Assembly: GCA_015680685.1 (NCBI GenBank)
Contig: MNCI01033650.1
Coordinates: 252,725 to 316,724 of the forward strand
Source: Gnetum montanum
Taxonomy: Eukaryota > Streptophyta > Gnetopsida > Gnetales > Gnetaceae
Length of the DNA stretch: 64,000 nucleotides
Direction of reading: 5' to 3'
Positions 46,110-57,800 of the stretch are shown here, one piece after another. A model generated the notes under the pieces. The model made no database searches, had not been told where the DNA came from, and saw nothing but the letters and a program-made list of their open reading frames with translations. The position numbers were made by a program, and so were the translations under genes. Every line of letters begins with the position of its first letter. The stretch's first letter is position 1.

Positions 46110-46411
46110 GAGCCTCTATTGCCTAGGACTATTTGAACTTCTTCCTCATCTTCATGCCATCAGAGGAGTTGTGTTTGTTGATTTTGTCTTAGTGTTCAAT
46201 TTTATTATCCTGAATACCAAAATTTTGTAATGATTGTAATTCCATACACTCAGGCACTTAGTGTTTGTTGACATGTGTGCATGTGTGTGTGTTGTGTTTA
46301 TGTGTGTCAACAGTTAGTCAATAATCCCATACCTTTTCAAAATTTTGTAAGAAGATTGTTCCTCCATTTGTTCACTCAAGAATGAGTTTTCATTCAGTTA
46401 TGGGGATATGA
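46110..46411 (+). other. E1 3' untranslated spacer
   Basis: Non-coding, with a TG-rich run near 46265-46310. A polypurine-like tract 'atggggatatga' lies immediately before the 3' LTR. Confidence 0.5.
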
Positions 46412-47310
46412 TGAGGTGCACCAAGGGTTACGTCAATGAGGCCTCGTTGACACGACCTCGTCGATGCAACCCCATCGACTCGACCGTGTTGACGCATGAT
46501 TTGATGTATTAACATGACCCCATCAATGCAGTGTCTATTTTTGCTTATAAATATGCACTCATTAGCTACATTTATGGCAACAAGTCTCATAGTTGTAGCG
46601 AAGCTCTAGCAATTTTTCCACTTGAAAGTTAGAATATTTTCTAAGTGCCCATAGTAGAAGTCAAAGAGTGTATAGATCTTTACTCGAACACTGTTGTACC
46701 TAAGCACGACAATGTGTGCTGAAATAAAGACAAACTTTCTAAGAAACCTTGTAGCACTTTGAAATAGATTAATTATTTCTTTTATGTGTTTAATATTTTA
46801 AGCAATTTCCTTTAATGTTTTATGTAATTAGGTAATTAATTAACCGAAACTAAGCTAAATTACATAGCGATTAATTAAGCACATAAGTATGACCACTTCA
46901 AGCATATGCTTGGTGCTTAGTAATCTTAGTAACGCTTACCATTTCATAACCCAGTAGCATCAAACATGTTCAGGATGTGTATGGCAAGTGGGAACGAATG
47001 CTTATGTTAGTATTAGTTAAATGCTAGCTAGTTAGAGTAAATTAACAATTAAATATATAATTCTTTATTCTTTATATTTAGGGGACTTAAAACATAAAAC
47101 CTAAAAATGATAAAAATCATATTCCTCAATTGCACTTAACCATATCTTTGCATTTCACAAATGTAATTAGGAAGACAACGATTGCAATGGTTAGTTTCAC
47201 CTTCTAGAGGCCAATGTGCTTAGAAGGCTATAAGTCTATGGAATTCAACTGGATCGTGAACGAATGCTTAGTGATTCATATGGTTGGGCATAGGGTCTAC
47301 TCGCTACTCA
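46412..47310 (+). repeat. E1 3' LTR
   Basis: Begins TGAGGTGCACCAAGGG, ends CTACTCA; pairs with 26293-27203. It lacks the 42-bp duplication of the 5' LTR. Directly beyond it the pre-insertion flank resumes (47314-47338). Confidence 0.82.
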
Positions 47311-48105
47311 TAAGTTCCTCAAACCTAAGAAAAAAGTACGATGAAAACTTTTAAGGGCATATTTGGTTAGGTAAACTTTCAAATTTTATTATTTGAGTTC
47401 ACAAAATTATTTAGTTTTGCTAAAGCAAATCCATGAATATACTATTAATGTATTAAACTCACTTTGTTTTTTTTTTAAATTTTAATATTTGAAAAGATTT
47501 CACTTTGGAAGGTCTAATCTCTTCAAATGCAAAAATCTTGAAATTCAACATACATGTAAATATCAATATTGGTAGATTTAAGAAACAAAACATACCATAA
47601 AGAAGACATTATGCTCTCATAGTAAATGATGAAGACTTTTCCTTAAAAACTTATCAATGCACGAGAAACCAATTGCTATTTTTTAAAAATAGGAGTATAA
47701 TTGGAGATATAAAAAGAGTTCATTGCTTCTTCTTATTTAATTTATTCACTATCTAAAGAGGGTTTCATAAGGTTCAATATGGGAGTTTAAAGCTTATCCA
47801 TTTAAAATTTGTTGATGATAAATTTATTTTTCTTAAAGGGAGGGGGTGTTGAGATTAGAGCTAGATGGTGTTGGTCATTTTCAAATTTTAATAGCCTTTC
47901 TACCCCTTTAAGAACGTTGACTTCGACAATGTAACTAATGATATGCCATAGGAAAACCCTAATTTTTGAGGTTCCCCAGGATGGATTTGACTTTACCATT
48001 GTGTCTAGGAGGTTAAAACCATTAAGAAAAAACTTTTTTTTTGTTGAAAAAGGCTTCCAAAATTAAAATTTATGGCACTTGGAGTCTAAACCCTTTGGCA
48101 CAAAA
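47311..48105. other. Flank of E1, no gene seen
   Basis: AT-rich, with several long A and T runs. The minus-strand open frame 47802-47999 has no recognised domain. Confidence 0.45.
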
Positions 48106-48109
48106 AACA

Positions 48110-48172
48110 AGACTTTTGAAGAGGTTACCCATCCTAGTACTATTCTAGACCAAGCACACTTAATTATGGAAT
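48110..48172 (-). rRNA. 5S rRNA-derived fragment (likely Cassandra-type TRIM remnant)
   Basis: The minus strand reads ttaagtgtgcttggtc, then agaatagtactaggatgg, then gtaacctcttcaaaagtc. This is the 3' half of plant 5S rRNA (from memory TTAAGCGTGCTTGG, AGTAGTACTAGGATGG, GTGACCTCCTGGGAAGTC) with mostly C-to-T-type changes. Only the internal-promoter half is recognisable. Cassandra terminal-repeat elements carry exactly this 5S part in their LTRs; a degenerate 5S pseudogene is the alternative. It is not functional rRNA. Confidence 0.75.
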
Positions 48173-49009
48173 ACTTATCTCATGTGTTGCCAATGCATCA
48201 AATTTATTTTAGAAAATTATTTTTGTGCATTTTGAATTTAAACTAATAGCTTGGAAACGAAAATTTTGAATTTTCTATTAATTAACAGGAATTCTAAATT
48301 TTTCATCAGTTTCTAAAAAATTTCAAATTTTCCATCAGTTGCTAAAAAATTTAAATTGTTTTTTCATTTGATGGAAAAATTCTTTTGTCATAAGAGGTAG
48401 GGGAGCTGTTGGATAGAGATGATGGCAAGGTAGTGGACTTACATGCAGGCAATGGCAGGCAAGGTAGGGACAACAATGAGACAACACGATACTAGTGGTG
48501 AGTGTCTGATGGTGGTAGACCCAAAGGTTGTGGTTAGGTCAGTTTTGCGGAGTGGCCCTCCATAAGGCTTGCATTGCCTTTCTTAGGGCCTACATAGCCC
48601 AAAACAAGGCTAGCGTGGCCCATCAACAAGGCTTGTGCAATTCAAAATAGGGCCAATGCATTGTTGTGAAGGGATTTTCCAATGCCAAAGGATGCCAGAG
48701 GTGGCAATGATCGGTGGATCCTTTGATGCCTCTGGAGTGAAGGAGGTGGGGTTGATCTATGATGCCGATGGTGTCCCTAGAGCATTGGAGGTGGTAATAA
48801 TTTGTGGCACTATGGGTGTTCACAGAGCATTGGAGGTGGTAATAATCCATAGCACCGTCGGGCAATAGGCAATGCGGAAGATGACTGAGGGCCCACATAG
48901 GACGAGCAATGTAAAGAAAGTAACATGGCAGAGTGCAGACAAGGTAGAATATGCAGGAGGGCAACAAAAAGTCATAGGTGGTGTAGAAAGGGATACTAAA
49001 CAAGCGACA
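48173..49009. other. Unassigned sequence with a 45-bp repeat
   Basis: From 48380 the sequence becomes G-rich with many 'aaggtag' words. At 48781 and 48826 'agcattggaggtggtaataa' recurs, a 45-bp period. The open plus-strand frame 48635-48868 therefore encodes a 15-residue repeat (EVVIICGTMGVHRAL type) for about 3-4 degenerate units. No function can be assigned. Confidence 0.5.
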
Positions 49010-50135
49010 TGGTAGAAGGTGGTGCACCTAGAAGGTAGCATGGTAGAGGGTAGGTCGTGTGGGGAGATGGGATAAATAAATTCCCCAAATTAAAAATTTT
49101 TCACACAAAGCACACACACCAAATTTAATGTGGTTTCACAACTTGGGTAGTCCACACTTGGAGGGTAGATCATAAGCACACATCCAAACTTTTTTGCTCT
49201 CAAATGTGGTTTAAGGGATTCACACCCTGTACAATCTTCAAGCCCCGCTTTGGAGTGTTATGCCACAACATCAACCACTTAACTTTGTAAAGTCCCATCA
49301 AGCCTAGAATGTGGTTTTGAGGCTTCCACAGCCTTTACAATATTAAGCTCTACTCGAGAGTGTTATGTCACAACACTAATCACTCAATCCCATAGGATCT
49401 TGACAAGCTCCAGCAAGATGTCTTCTTGTAAGAAGCACATCAACCCTGTAGGGCAACAAGAGAGAATAATTACAAGGGATAATTACAACTTAGTTTGCTA
49501 ATCCTTGTAATTTGAGGTACAACACTCTTTACAATAAACAAATGATTATACAATAAAGAGAAACAGATATTACAATGATTGACACAATGATTACACATAA
49601 GCTTGAACTTTTCCCAATGCATGTGATGTCTTCTTATAGTTGCCATGTTTCTAAATCCATCTTGGAACTTGTGCAATGGCTAGCCAATGGTAACTAATGG
49701 TCATAGAAGATGTCTTCTTCATGCCTAAGATGTCTTACTATATTTTCCTTCTATTCTAGGAAGACGTCTATGTCTAGGAAAGACATCTTTCTGAAATCTC
49801 CATTCTAGAAAGATGTCTTTGTTTGATGGAAGACATATTTCTAAAACTAGCTTCCATTGTATCAAGACATCTTTTCTTGATGAAAGACGTCTTCGCCTAA
49901 GGAAATATTTCTGCTATTTCTTGAAGATGTCATTGCTTGTGCATCCTCCAATTTTGCCAAAATGTTTAATATTTCTCAGAGACATCTTTCTTCAACCTTT
50001 TTTTGCATGATGAATTCTTCATTCCTTGTTCATAACCATGAGCTTCCACAAACCTTCTTATCTCAATCCAAGTTCTTGTTTTGCAAGCACAAACAATCAC
50101 ACACACAAACATTTTCACATACCAAAAGGTCCACA
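49010..50135 (-). repeat. E4 3' LTR
   Basis: Homologous to 54488-55618 throughout (for example acttgggtagtccaca and caagcctagaatgtg). On the minus strand it begins TGTGGACCTTTTGG, right after the polypurine tract. It carries the same cluster of AGATGTCTTT/AAAGACATCT words as its partner. The outer edge at 49010 is an estimate. Confidence 0.8.
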
Positions 50136-50597
50136 ATCTTCCCCTTTTTGTTAATGTCAAAAACTTAAGAAAATGTATTAGTCTTGTCCCAATAATAACA
50201 CATTAGCTACTTCTCCCCCTTTTTGACATAACCAAAAAGGATAAAGCATTAAAATCAAATGCATAAAAATTGTAAGAAAAAAACATTAAGATATATAAAT
50301 TCCTATGGCATCCAAGAAATAGAATAAGTGTGGAGATTTAATGCAATGTGAAGTGAGTTATAAGCAAAGAGAAATAGTAAAGATAGATAACAAAGAGAGA
50401 CCACACTAAGATAATCGGGTAAACATGCCTTCTATTCATAACCATATGCAAACTGGTGTATATCAAACTATTTAGAACCACATCAAAGTACAACTATCTA
50501 TAACTGTCAAACCACATCAATCACATATATGAGATCCAGAAAATATCTCATCCTTTTTTGGTCATCAAAAGGATAGAATAAATAGCCTACCGAGGTC

Positions 50598-52166
50598 TTA
50601 ATCACTATCCTTGGGAGCATCCTTAGATTCAAAATCTGCTACTACTTTAGATGGACGATAAGTCTCCTCTTCATTGTCATCATTGTTGGTGCTGGGTTCA
50701 CTTGATCTCTGAGTGTTCTCATCAAAGGACTTACCTGCTATACTGGAGCCCACCTTGGATGAAGCTTCACTTGAAACCAAGAGAAAGTTGATGGAGCTTA
50801 TGTAGCTAGTAGTTTCTAAATTGGGATCCATTGGGATGTTGTCCCAAAGATGCTCTTCATAACCCATTCCTCAAAAGAGCTAGGAGCATTAGTAGGAGGT
50901 AGAACTATGTAAGTAGGAGGGACTGGATCATTCATCTATGGCCACTACATGGAAGAATGATGCTCCCCCTTGACACTAGCTAGGGATGCCTCTAGCTTAG
51001 AATCTAACTCTATTTCTAAGTCATACGTACATGAAGGTCCTATTTTTGAAGAATGTCATGGAGGAATAGGAACATCCTCCTCACTATTGGAGATAGGAGT
51101 AGTAACCTCCTCAAACACTTAACCATCAAAGGAAGGAGGAATCCCAATTGCATCCAATCTCGCTCGCAAGTAAGAGAGGTTCCTCCCAAGCTTCTTGATG
51201 GCTCATGCAAGGGGTCAAAAAATATTCTTTAGAGATGAACTAATCTGAGCACTGGAGGATTTTGATCATCTTAATTATGGAGATGCTTCCTTCTTTTGTT
51301 TGGTACTAGGTCTTGCTTCTACAAGATGGGAAGTACTCCTCTTCTTAATGTGTTCAATGAGACTCCTCTTTTCTCTAAGTAAAGGCAACTATGGAATAGG
51401 TACACTCCTCTAGCAAATAAACAAACTGATGAGGTAGGGGTGCCCAAGGGTTCTCTCCTTGGAATAAAGTCTCAAAATGCATTAGCAAAGAGTGTGTCCT
51501 AGATCCAGTGGCAACCTTATAAGAAGATAATACTATACAAAACCCTGGGATGGTAGTAGATAATTGTAGCTAACTCCTTTTACCATAATGTTGTACAAAA
51601 TAATGAGTGACAAGGTGGAGGCATCAGGAGTCATCTTGCTCCTCTCAATATGACCCCTATCAATTGACATATCTATGCTAAAAAAAAATATCAAAAAATT
51701 AATTGTGTCCTAGAGGCATTATACCATTTGTGTAAATATCATTCATAGTATCAATGGTAAGCCAAAAGACATTAGAACTAGATATGCCTAGAATTGCATT
51801 CACAATTTGGGAAGAGACCTCAACAATAATTCCCCCAAAAGTTGATGTAAATATCCCAACTACAACATTAGAGATAACAATATTATAATAAAATTCCCTA
51901 ATAAGCATCTCAAGAACAAGAATATTCATGGAAATGAAGGTGGTGAGCTTGAAAAGCTTGAAGTAGTTTAACAAAGCTTGTTGTCCATGAAGTGGAAAAG
52001 CAAAAGAACGCTAAAAAATGATAGTAATGGTTCGAGTTGCCTCAAACTTGTGCTAGGTGCTTATACTTTGAAACTAAGACATGTAGGAAGGCGACGCACT
52101 ATTGAAAATTCCTCTTGAACATTTTTTGGGTGGCACCCTGGATGTTCCAATCTTCTTGTGGGCCAT
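50598..52166 (-). pseudogene. E4 extra ORF: Transposase_32/PMD-like
   Basis: ATG at 52166 (MAHKKIGTSRVPPKKCSRG), two bases after a splice-acceptor-like tttttgtcag. The best-preserved part (51974-51699) reads NILVLEMLIREFYYNIVISN, then GGIIVEVSSQIVNAILGISS and SNVFWLTIDTMNDIY. The pattern REFYYN...V-x-V...IVNAILGI is close to the plant Transposase_32 consensus (FYANL...VRGKxVxFS...INxxLGL). The ORF ends about 520 codons later with a polar acidic tail, SKVVADFESKDAPKDSD and a stop at 50598. Several frameshifts and stops lie between 51690 and 50870. It occupies the place where pol would normally be. Confidence 0.65.
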
Positions 52167-53099
52167 ATCTGACAAAAATCACTACAAATGGTGGAGCCCT
52201 AGTTGTCTCTATGGGGTAGTTCTAAAGGAAAATGATAAAAATGGGGGTTTTGTCTTTGATAGTAGTGGAAAAATGAGGTCTTTGAATGAAAAAGAAGACT
52301 TCTTTTTTGACAAGAAGATGTCTTTCCCACATGTTAGAGTTACAGTAGATGTCTTTTACTTTCAAAAGATATCTTTGCCACAACCCTAAACAAATCAGAG
52401 AGATGTCTTTGTTTTTGCAAAGATGTCTTTCTAGAAATGTCTTTTATTTTAGAATGACATCTTTTGTTAGAAATAATATGAGGTTTTGGAAAGGCTACAA
52501 ATGAACTATAGTCATAATGAAAGCTTAAAAAAGATAAAAACTTACCTTAACTATCATACTATTGAAAACTAATGGAGCTTAGAGAGCTAAAGAATGAGAT
52601 TCCTCTTTTGAGGATTCTTCTCTCAACCGAATTTCTCCAATGTCCAAGGCACAACTTTCTCTTACAAATTTGTTGGTGACGATGTCCTAATTTTCTTGGT
52701 TCTACTATTTAACTCTTTATTCTATTCTAATTGTTTAACTCTTTATTCTATTCTAATTGTTTTGGTCTTTTGAGTTGACATTCATTGATCTTGCATAAAC
52801 CTCTTTCTCGGTATACTTTGATAAAACCAAGGAGTCTTGTGATATGACTAGTTACTCATATGATAGAAATTTAGATTGTACTCTTATTGTTTATGCCCAA
52901 TCTTACTACAATAATAACATCTAACTCTCCTATTGTAGAAAAAGTGATTAGAATGATCAAACCTTCAAGGAATTTGTTGATAGAAAGGAGCTTCTTCTAA
53001 TGTAGTGTTCTTATTCCTTGGAGATTCCTTTAGATGGGATGAAGGTTGTGCAGGTTTATCTTCTTGGGAATAGCATCCAAGTCCACTTTTCTCTTGTGG

Positions 53100-54430
53100 A
53101 CTTATTCCTTGTCCAAGAACCATTCAAAGGGACTTGTTCCCTTTAGCTAGTCTTTCATTTACAAGCTTTACATCTACAAGCTCTTCTTTCATCTACTTAC
53201 ATGACTTGGTTAGATCTTTATTCTTAGCCTTGAGGTTTGAGATTTCCTTAGTAAGATCAAAAATTGTTGTATGTAATAATGAGATTTCTTGATCCTTTGC
53301 TTTTACTTGCTTGTTCAACTTTGTGTAAATATTTTGGAAATTTAATAGTTCATTACACAACAGATCAAACCTCTCATTATCATTAAGATCATCATTTGAA
53401 TCAACTTCATCATCAGTGAGGGCCATGTAGATGAGATGAGAATTTTTTACATCATTCTCCACTTCTTCTTCACTCTACTTCCCATCATCCCAACTTGTAT
53501 AAAAGTTGGTTTTCTTTACCCCCTTGGTGGATTTGTTCTTGGATTGCATCCTAAAACTACTAGGACATTCGAAGGCCATATGGCCTCTTCCATCATACAT
53601 CCAACATTGTACAAAAGAAAAATCTAAATTAAAATTTAAAAAATTCCTACCTCTTTCTCTACCTCTTGGATTATTGCATCTCTATTGATATATTCCTTTG
53701 TTCCTTCTAGTTATCAATTGTTATAGCTTCTTAGTGAGAAAGGCAATTTTATCTTCACTGCTCTCATCATGCTCATTGAGCTCCTTTTCTTTTGATGTAG
53801 TCTTCAAGGAAATGGACTTCTCTTGAATAGCTCCTTCACTTATGAGATTCATTTCATAAGCAATGAGAGCACATTGAAGCTCATTGAATTTTAGAGTTGA
53901 CCTTAGGTCTGAACTCTAGTTAAAGAGTCCTGACCATTTTAATGAACACATCACTTTTGGGCAAGTCTTTACTAGTACCTTTAATGGCTAAAATAATATC
54001 ATTAGCTCTAGAGAAGTAATCTTTTATCTTTTCACCTTCTCTCATCTTAAGCTTATCATATTCATTTTGCAAGATTAATAATTTTGATTGTTTAACAATA
54101 GAGGTACTTTTATATGTAGCTTCTAGAATTTTCCAAATTTCTTTAGTCATTGTACATCCTTCTACTCTATTAAATTTAGATTTATTTAAAGCATAATATA
54201 AGCAATTCTTTTCTCTAGAATAAAACAAGAACTTATCTTTCTCCTCTTGTGTCCATTTGTTGCAAGGCTTGATGATGCTAGTGGAGCTATCGATAAGCAA
54301 AGCGTAGCCTTCAAGGCTTGACTCCCACACTTCAAATTCTATGGCTTTGAAAAATCTTCACATTCGGGCTTTCTAGTAGGTGAAGTCAAATCCATCAAAC
54401 ATGAGTGGCTTTGTATAAGATGTTCCCTCC
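53100..54430 (-). pseudogene. E4 gag (copia type, UBN2-like with zinc knuckle)
   Basis: 54330-53920 encodes a copia-type gag domain: WESSLEGYALLI, KWTQEEKDKFLFYSREKNCL, TMTKEIWKILEATYKS, LLILQNEYDKLKMREGEKIK. Near 53590 a zinc knuckle reads CWMYDGRGHMAFEC (C-x3-C-like, GH, C). 53462-53193 encodes a polar coiled coil, LIYMALTDDEVDSNDDLND then NKQVKAKDQEISLLH, as in gag C-termini of plant copia elements. The domains are fairly well kept but interrupted by stops near 53700. Confidence 0.8.
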
Positions 54431-54487
54431 ATTATTCACTCTTAAAGTTGATGATGATAGAGAGGAGTACTAGGCTCTCATACCACT

Positions 54488-55618
54488 TGGGATCGTTGCA
54501 CTTAGAAGGGGGAAGGAGGGGGGGGGGGGAATGAATAAGTTTCCCAAATTAAAAAATTTTTAGATAAAGCACACACACCAAATTTCATATGGTTCCCCAA
54601 CTTGGGTAGTCCACATTCAAAGGATCGATTACAAGCACATCTTTCAACTTTGTTATTTTCAAATGTGGTTTGAAGGATTCACACCTGGTACAATCTTCAA
54701 GCCCTACTTTGGAGTGTTGTGTCACAACACCAACCACTCAACCTCGCAAGGTCCCATCAAGCCTAGAATGTGATTTCCAGGCTTCCACAACCTTTACAAT
54801 CTTGAGCTTCGCTCCAGAGTATTGTGCCACAACACTAATCACTCAATCTTGTAGGATCTCAACAAGCTCAAGCAAGATATCTTCCTGCAAGAAGCACATA
54901 AACCTACAGAGTAATAAGAGAGAATAATTACAAGGAATAATTGCAACTTAGTTTGCTAATCCTTGTATTTTGAGGTACAACACACTTTACAATGAACAAA
55001 TGATGATACAATGGAGAGCAATAGAGATTACAATGATTGACATAATGATTACACATAAGCTTACACTTTTTCCAATGCATATGATGTCTTTTTATAATTA
55101 CCATGTTTCTAAATCCATCTTGGAACTTGTGCAATGGCTAGCCAACAGTCACTAATGATCATACAAGACGTTTTCTTTGTGCCTAAGACATATTCTATAT
55201 TTACCTTCTATTCTAAGAAAGACATCTTTGTTTGGAAAAGATGTCTTTTTGAAATCTCCATTCTGAAAAGACATATTTGTCTAATGGAAGATGTCTTTCT
55301 GAAACTAACCTGCATTATGTCAAGATGTCTTTTCTTGATGAAAGACATCTTTGCCTACGGAGAGATGTCTATTATTTCTTAAAGATGTCTTTGCCTATGC
55401 ATCTTTCAATTCTACCAAGATGTCTACTATTTCTTAGAGATGTCTTTCTTTAACCTTCCTTTGCATGATAAATTTGTCATTCCTTATCCATAATGATGAG
55501 CTTCCATAAATCTTCTTATCTCAATCCAAGTTCTTGTTGTACAAGCATAGACAATCACACACAGAAACAACTTTGACTTCCATTTTTCTTAATGTTTTGA
55601 CATACTAGAAGGTCCACA
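54488..55618 (-). repeat. E4 5' LTR
   Basis: On the minus strand it starts TGTGGACCTTCTAG at 55618 and ends AACGATCCCA two bases before the primer-binding site. It contains a dozen or so copies of the decamer AGATGTCTTT or its reverse complement between 55164 and 55450, and a G run near 54515. Confidence 0.82.
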
Positions 55619-55833
55619 AACTAGTGTATTCTTATCCTACCAACATCTTTTGTAATTGATGAATCTTGATGAGGCATAATCATATCTTCATTGATCAATG
55701 ATATCCATGAAAGAATTTTGTTGGTTGGTGGTTTAAGATTCTTCTTAGTTCACGGCTCCATGGTTCATCATCAGGTTATAGTTAGCCCATGGTTTTGAAT
55801 GACCCTTGGGTCGCGATTTTCTTCGATACCAAT

Positions 55834-56408
55834 TGTCACATCCTATTCTTGGATGTCATGGCAAATGTCAAATATATATTATATTATACATTATGCATAA
55901 GAAGAAAATATACCAAATGTCAAATATATGTGACATTCAACATTATACATAAAGGAAATAATAAAGAAAATGCAGAAAGAGAAAGAAAAGAATACTTTAT
56001 TGATATGGAATGGAGTGTCTGTATCATGCTCTAAGAGTGTTCCTTGGGGGTTTCTTCATTTGGCATCTATCCCCTTAGAGGCAATCCAGCACTACCACCA
56101 TGATTAGGCCTATAACCAACCAAAAGGGATGGTCAGACCACTTCCTGTCCTACTTTACCTAGCTCTTGTGACTTATCTGTATCAGCTCTGCCACACATTC
56201 TTGGCACGACCTCTAAGCTTGGGTGTAAATGCCTTAGGTCAAACCCCCAAAGGTTACCTCAAGAGATACATCCATTATTACAATGCACCCTTTCAAGTCT
56301 CAAATTACAGTTTTCCTTTCAAGTTTTATTACAATAACAATAACACTTGTTATGAAGAGTCACCATCTTCATTATCCAACAACATCACTTGGGAACAGGG
56401 ACGTGATA
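55834..56408 (-). repeat. LTR of another gypsy-type element (minus), with adjacent primer site
   Basis: The ends are inverted: TGTCACATCC on the left and GACGTGATA on the right (TGTCACGTCCC-type start with TG changed to TA). Next to the left end the minus strand reads TTGGTATCGAAG, a primer-binding-like site, and its leader continues to about 55619, where E4's LTR cuts in. It was probably inserted in E3, whose coding sequence resumes at 56409. Confidence 0.55.
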
Positions 56409-57800
56409 GAACCACTTTATGATTAGTTTCCTAATGAACTATTATTTGCAAGAGCAACAATGGTTACATCTAATACATGTAAGCCCCAGTATGCTAATTA
56501 TCTCATGTACTTACTCATGAAGGAAGTTCTCATTGAATAGGAAAAATATAGAAAATAAAAATTCCTACATAAGGTCAAAAATTATATGAAGATAAAGGGC
56601 AACATCTACAAAATTTATACAAATGGCCTAGTATGATGGTACTTTCTAGAAGAAGATGAAATTAGAATTTTTGAAGATGTTCATGAGGGATCTTGAAAAG
56701 TCCATCATGATGGATGATGATGACCATCCAAATTCTTATGGTAGGACACTTTTGACCAAATTTCTTCAATGATGACCATTAATTTGTCCAATCCTACAAA
56801 AGATGTCAATGTGATGGTGGAATTATTGTAAGTCTTCTGGGTCCTTAATAATGAATCTAATCATTAGAGCCATTTAGCTTATCAGGAATTGATTTCATGG
56901 GTCCCATCATATCCATGTCAAATGGAAAATCCTACATTATTGTTCTTGTAGACTATTGTATGAAATGAATAGAAGCTACAGTTGTGATTAATTGTACCAT
57001 AACAACAATTGCAAGGTTCTTTCAACAACAAGTATAAATAGGTTTGGTATGACAAGGGTACTTATTTTTTATAATGTAACCATTTTAGAAGTGCTACCTT
57101 AAAAAAGCTAATGAGACATTAGGGGTAGAACATAAACTTGCTACACCTTATTATTCCCAAGCCAATGGCCAAGCTAAAGTAACCAATAGGAACATTATAG
57201 GAATCCTCACTAGGATAATTAACAAGTATAGGAAAGACTAGAGCATAAAACCCAATGATGCCTTATAGGCTTATTGCTTCACTTAGAAACTTACTATAGT
57301 TTACTTCCCATATGAATTAGTATGCGATAAGTTACCATAACTTTCATGCAAAAAGAGTGATGCACATTAAATACTACTTTTGAGCTTGAGGTTGGCATTA
57401 GCCTAACCTAGAAAGAACATGATATGAATCTCAATGTGCTAAATGAAAATTATAGGGTAACACTCATGATGAATGAGATTCATAAGGTATACACCAAACA
57501 ACATCATGACACTAGGATTAGATAAGTAGAATTTCAATGAGGAGACAAGGTCATTTACTAGAATCACATAGATATACCCTAGCATAGTAACTTTCAAATG
57601 TTGTGGAAATGACCTTACATAATTCATTCTATCTTTAGATTTAGTGCCATGAAAATATACCATCTTGACTAGCCGTAGAAGCTCCTTTTGGTCAACATAT
57701 AATAAGTTAAACCATTTAAGGATTCTCCAATAGCCATGCACTCCATAGATATCTTTATCACATTCGTAGGTCATTCCATATCTTCATCTTGTATCTTAGT
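56409..57800 (+). pseudogene. E3 integrase (gypsy)
   Basis: Homologous to E1 from the RNase H-integrase linker on: KGNIYKIYTNGLV, FEDVHEG, GIDFMGPIISMSNGKSYIIV (first catalytic Asp retained), VDYCMK, EATVVINCT, VEHKLATPYYSQANGQAKVT (Glu changed to Ala), RIINKYRKD. The C-terminal part is NENYRVTLMMNEIHKVYTKQ and later pieces to about 57780. It has many stops and frameshifts. The 5' part of the element is missing, cut by the LTR at 55834-56408. Confidence 0.8.

Larger units (their letters stand above)
26293..47310 (+). mobile_element. E1: Ty3/gypsy LTR retrotransposon (about 21 kb with nested E2)
   Basis: Order on the plus strand: 5' LTR, primer-binding site, gag, protease, RNase H, integrase, spacer, [nested element E2 33726-42857], extra ORF, 3' LTR. 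Without E2 it is about 11.9 kb. The primer-binding site resembles the tRNA-Asp type used by Athila/Tat-lineage elements, and an extra ORF after integrase also fits that lineage. All coding parts carry many stops. LTR termini are TGAG...CTCA. A by-eye alignment of about 130 bases of the two LTRs gives about 16 differences, so the insertion is old. Perfect 5-bp duplications were not found; gttc lies close to both ends. Confidence 0.82.
49010..55618 (-). mobile_element. E4: pol-less copia-type LTR retrotransposon
   Basis: Minus strand: 5' LTR 54488-55618, primer-binding site TGGTATGAGAGC at 54475-54486 (initiator tRNA-Met type), gag from about 54430 to 53100, a second zinc-knuckle-like region near 52930, an extra ORF 52166-50598, a polypurine tract AAAAAGGGGAAG (50137-50149) and the 3' LTR to about 49010. 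No protease, integrase, reverse transcriptase or RNase H is seen in the roughly 4.3-kb interior, so it is non-autonomous. The left boundary and target duplication are uncertain. Confidence 0.75.

Noticed and set aside
52102-52389. 95-codon plus-strand open frame in E4
   Set aside because: Overlaps, in antisense, the start of the E4 extra ORF (ATG at 52166); no known domain.
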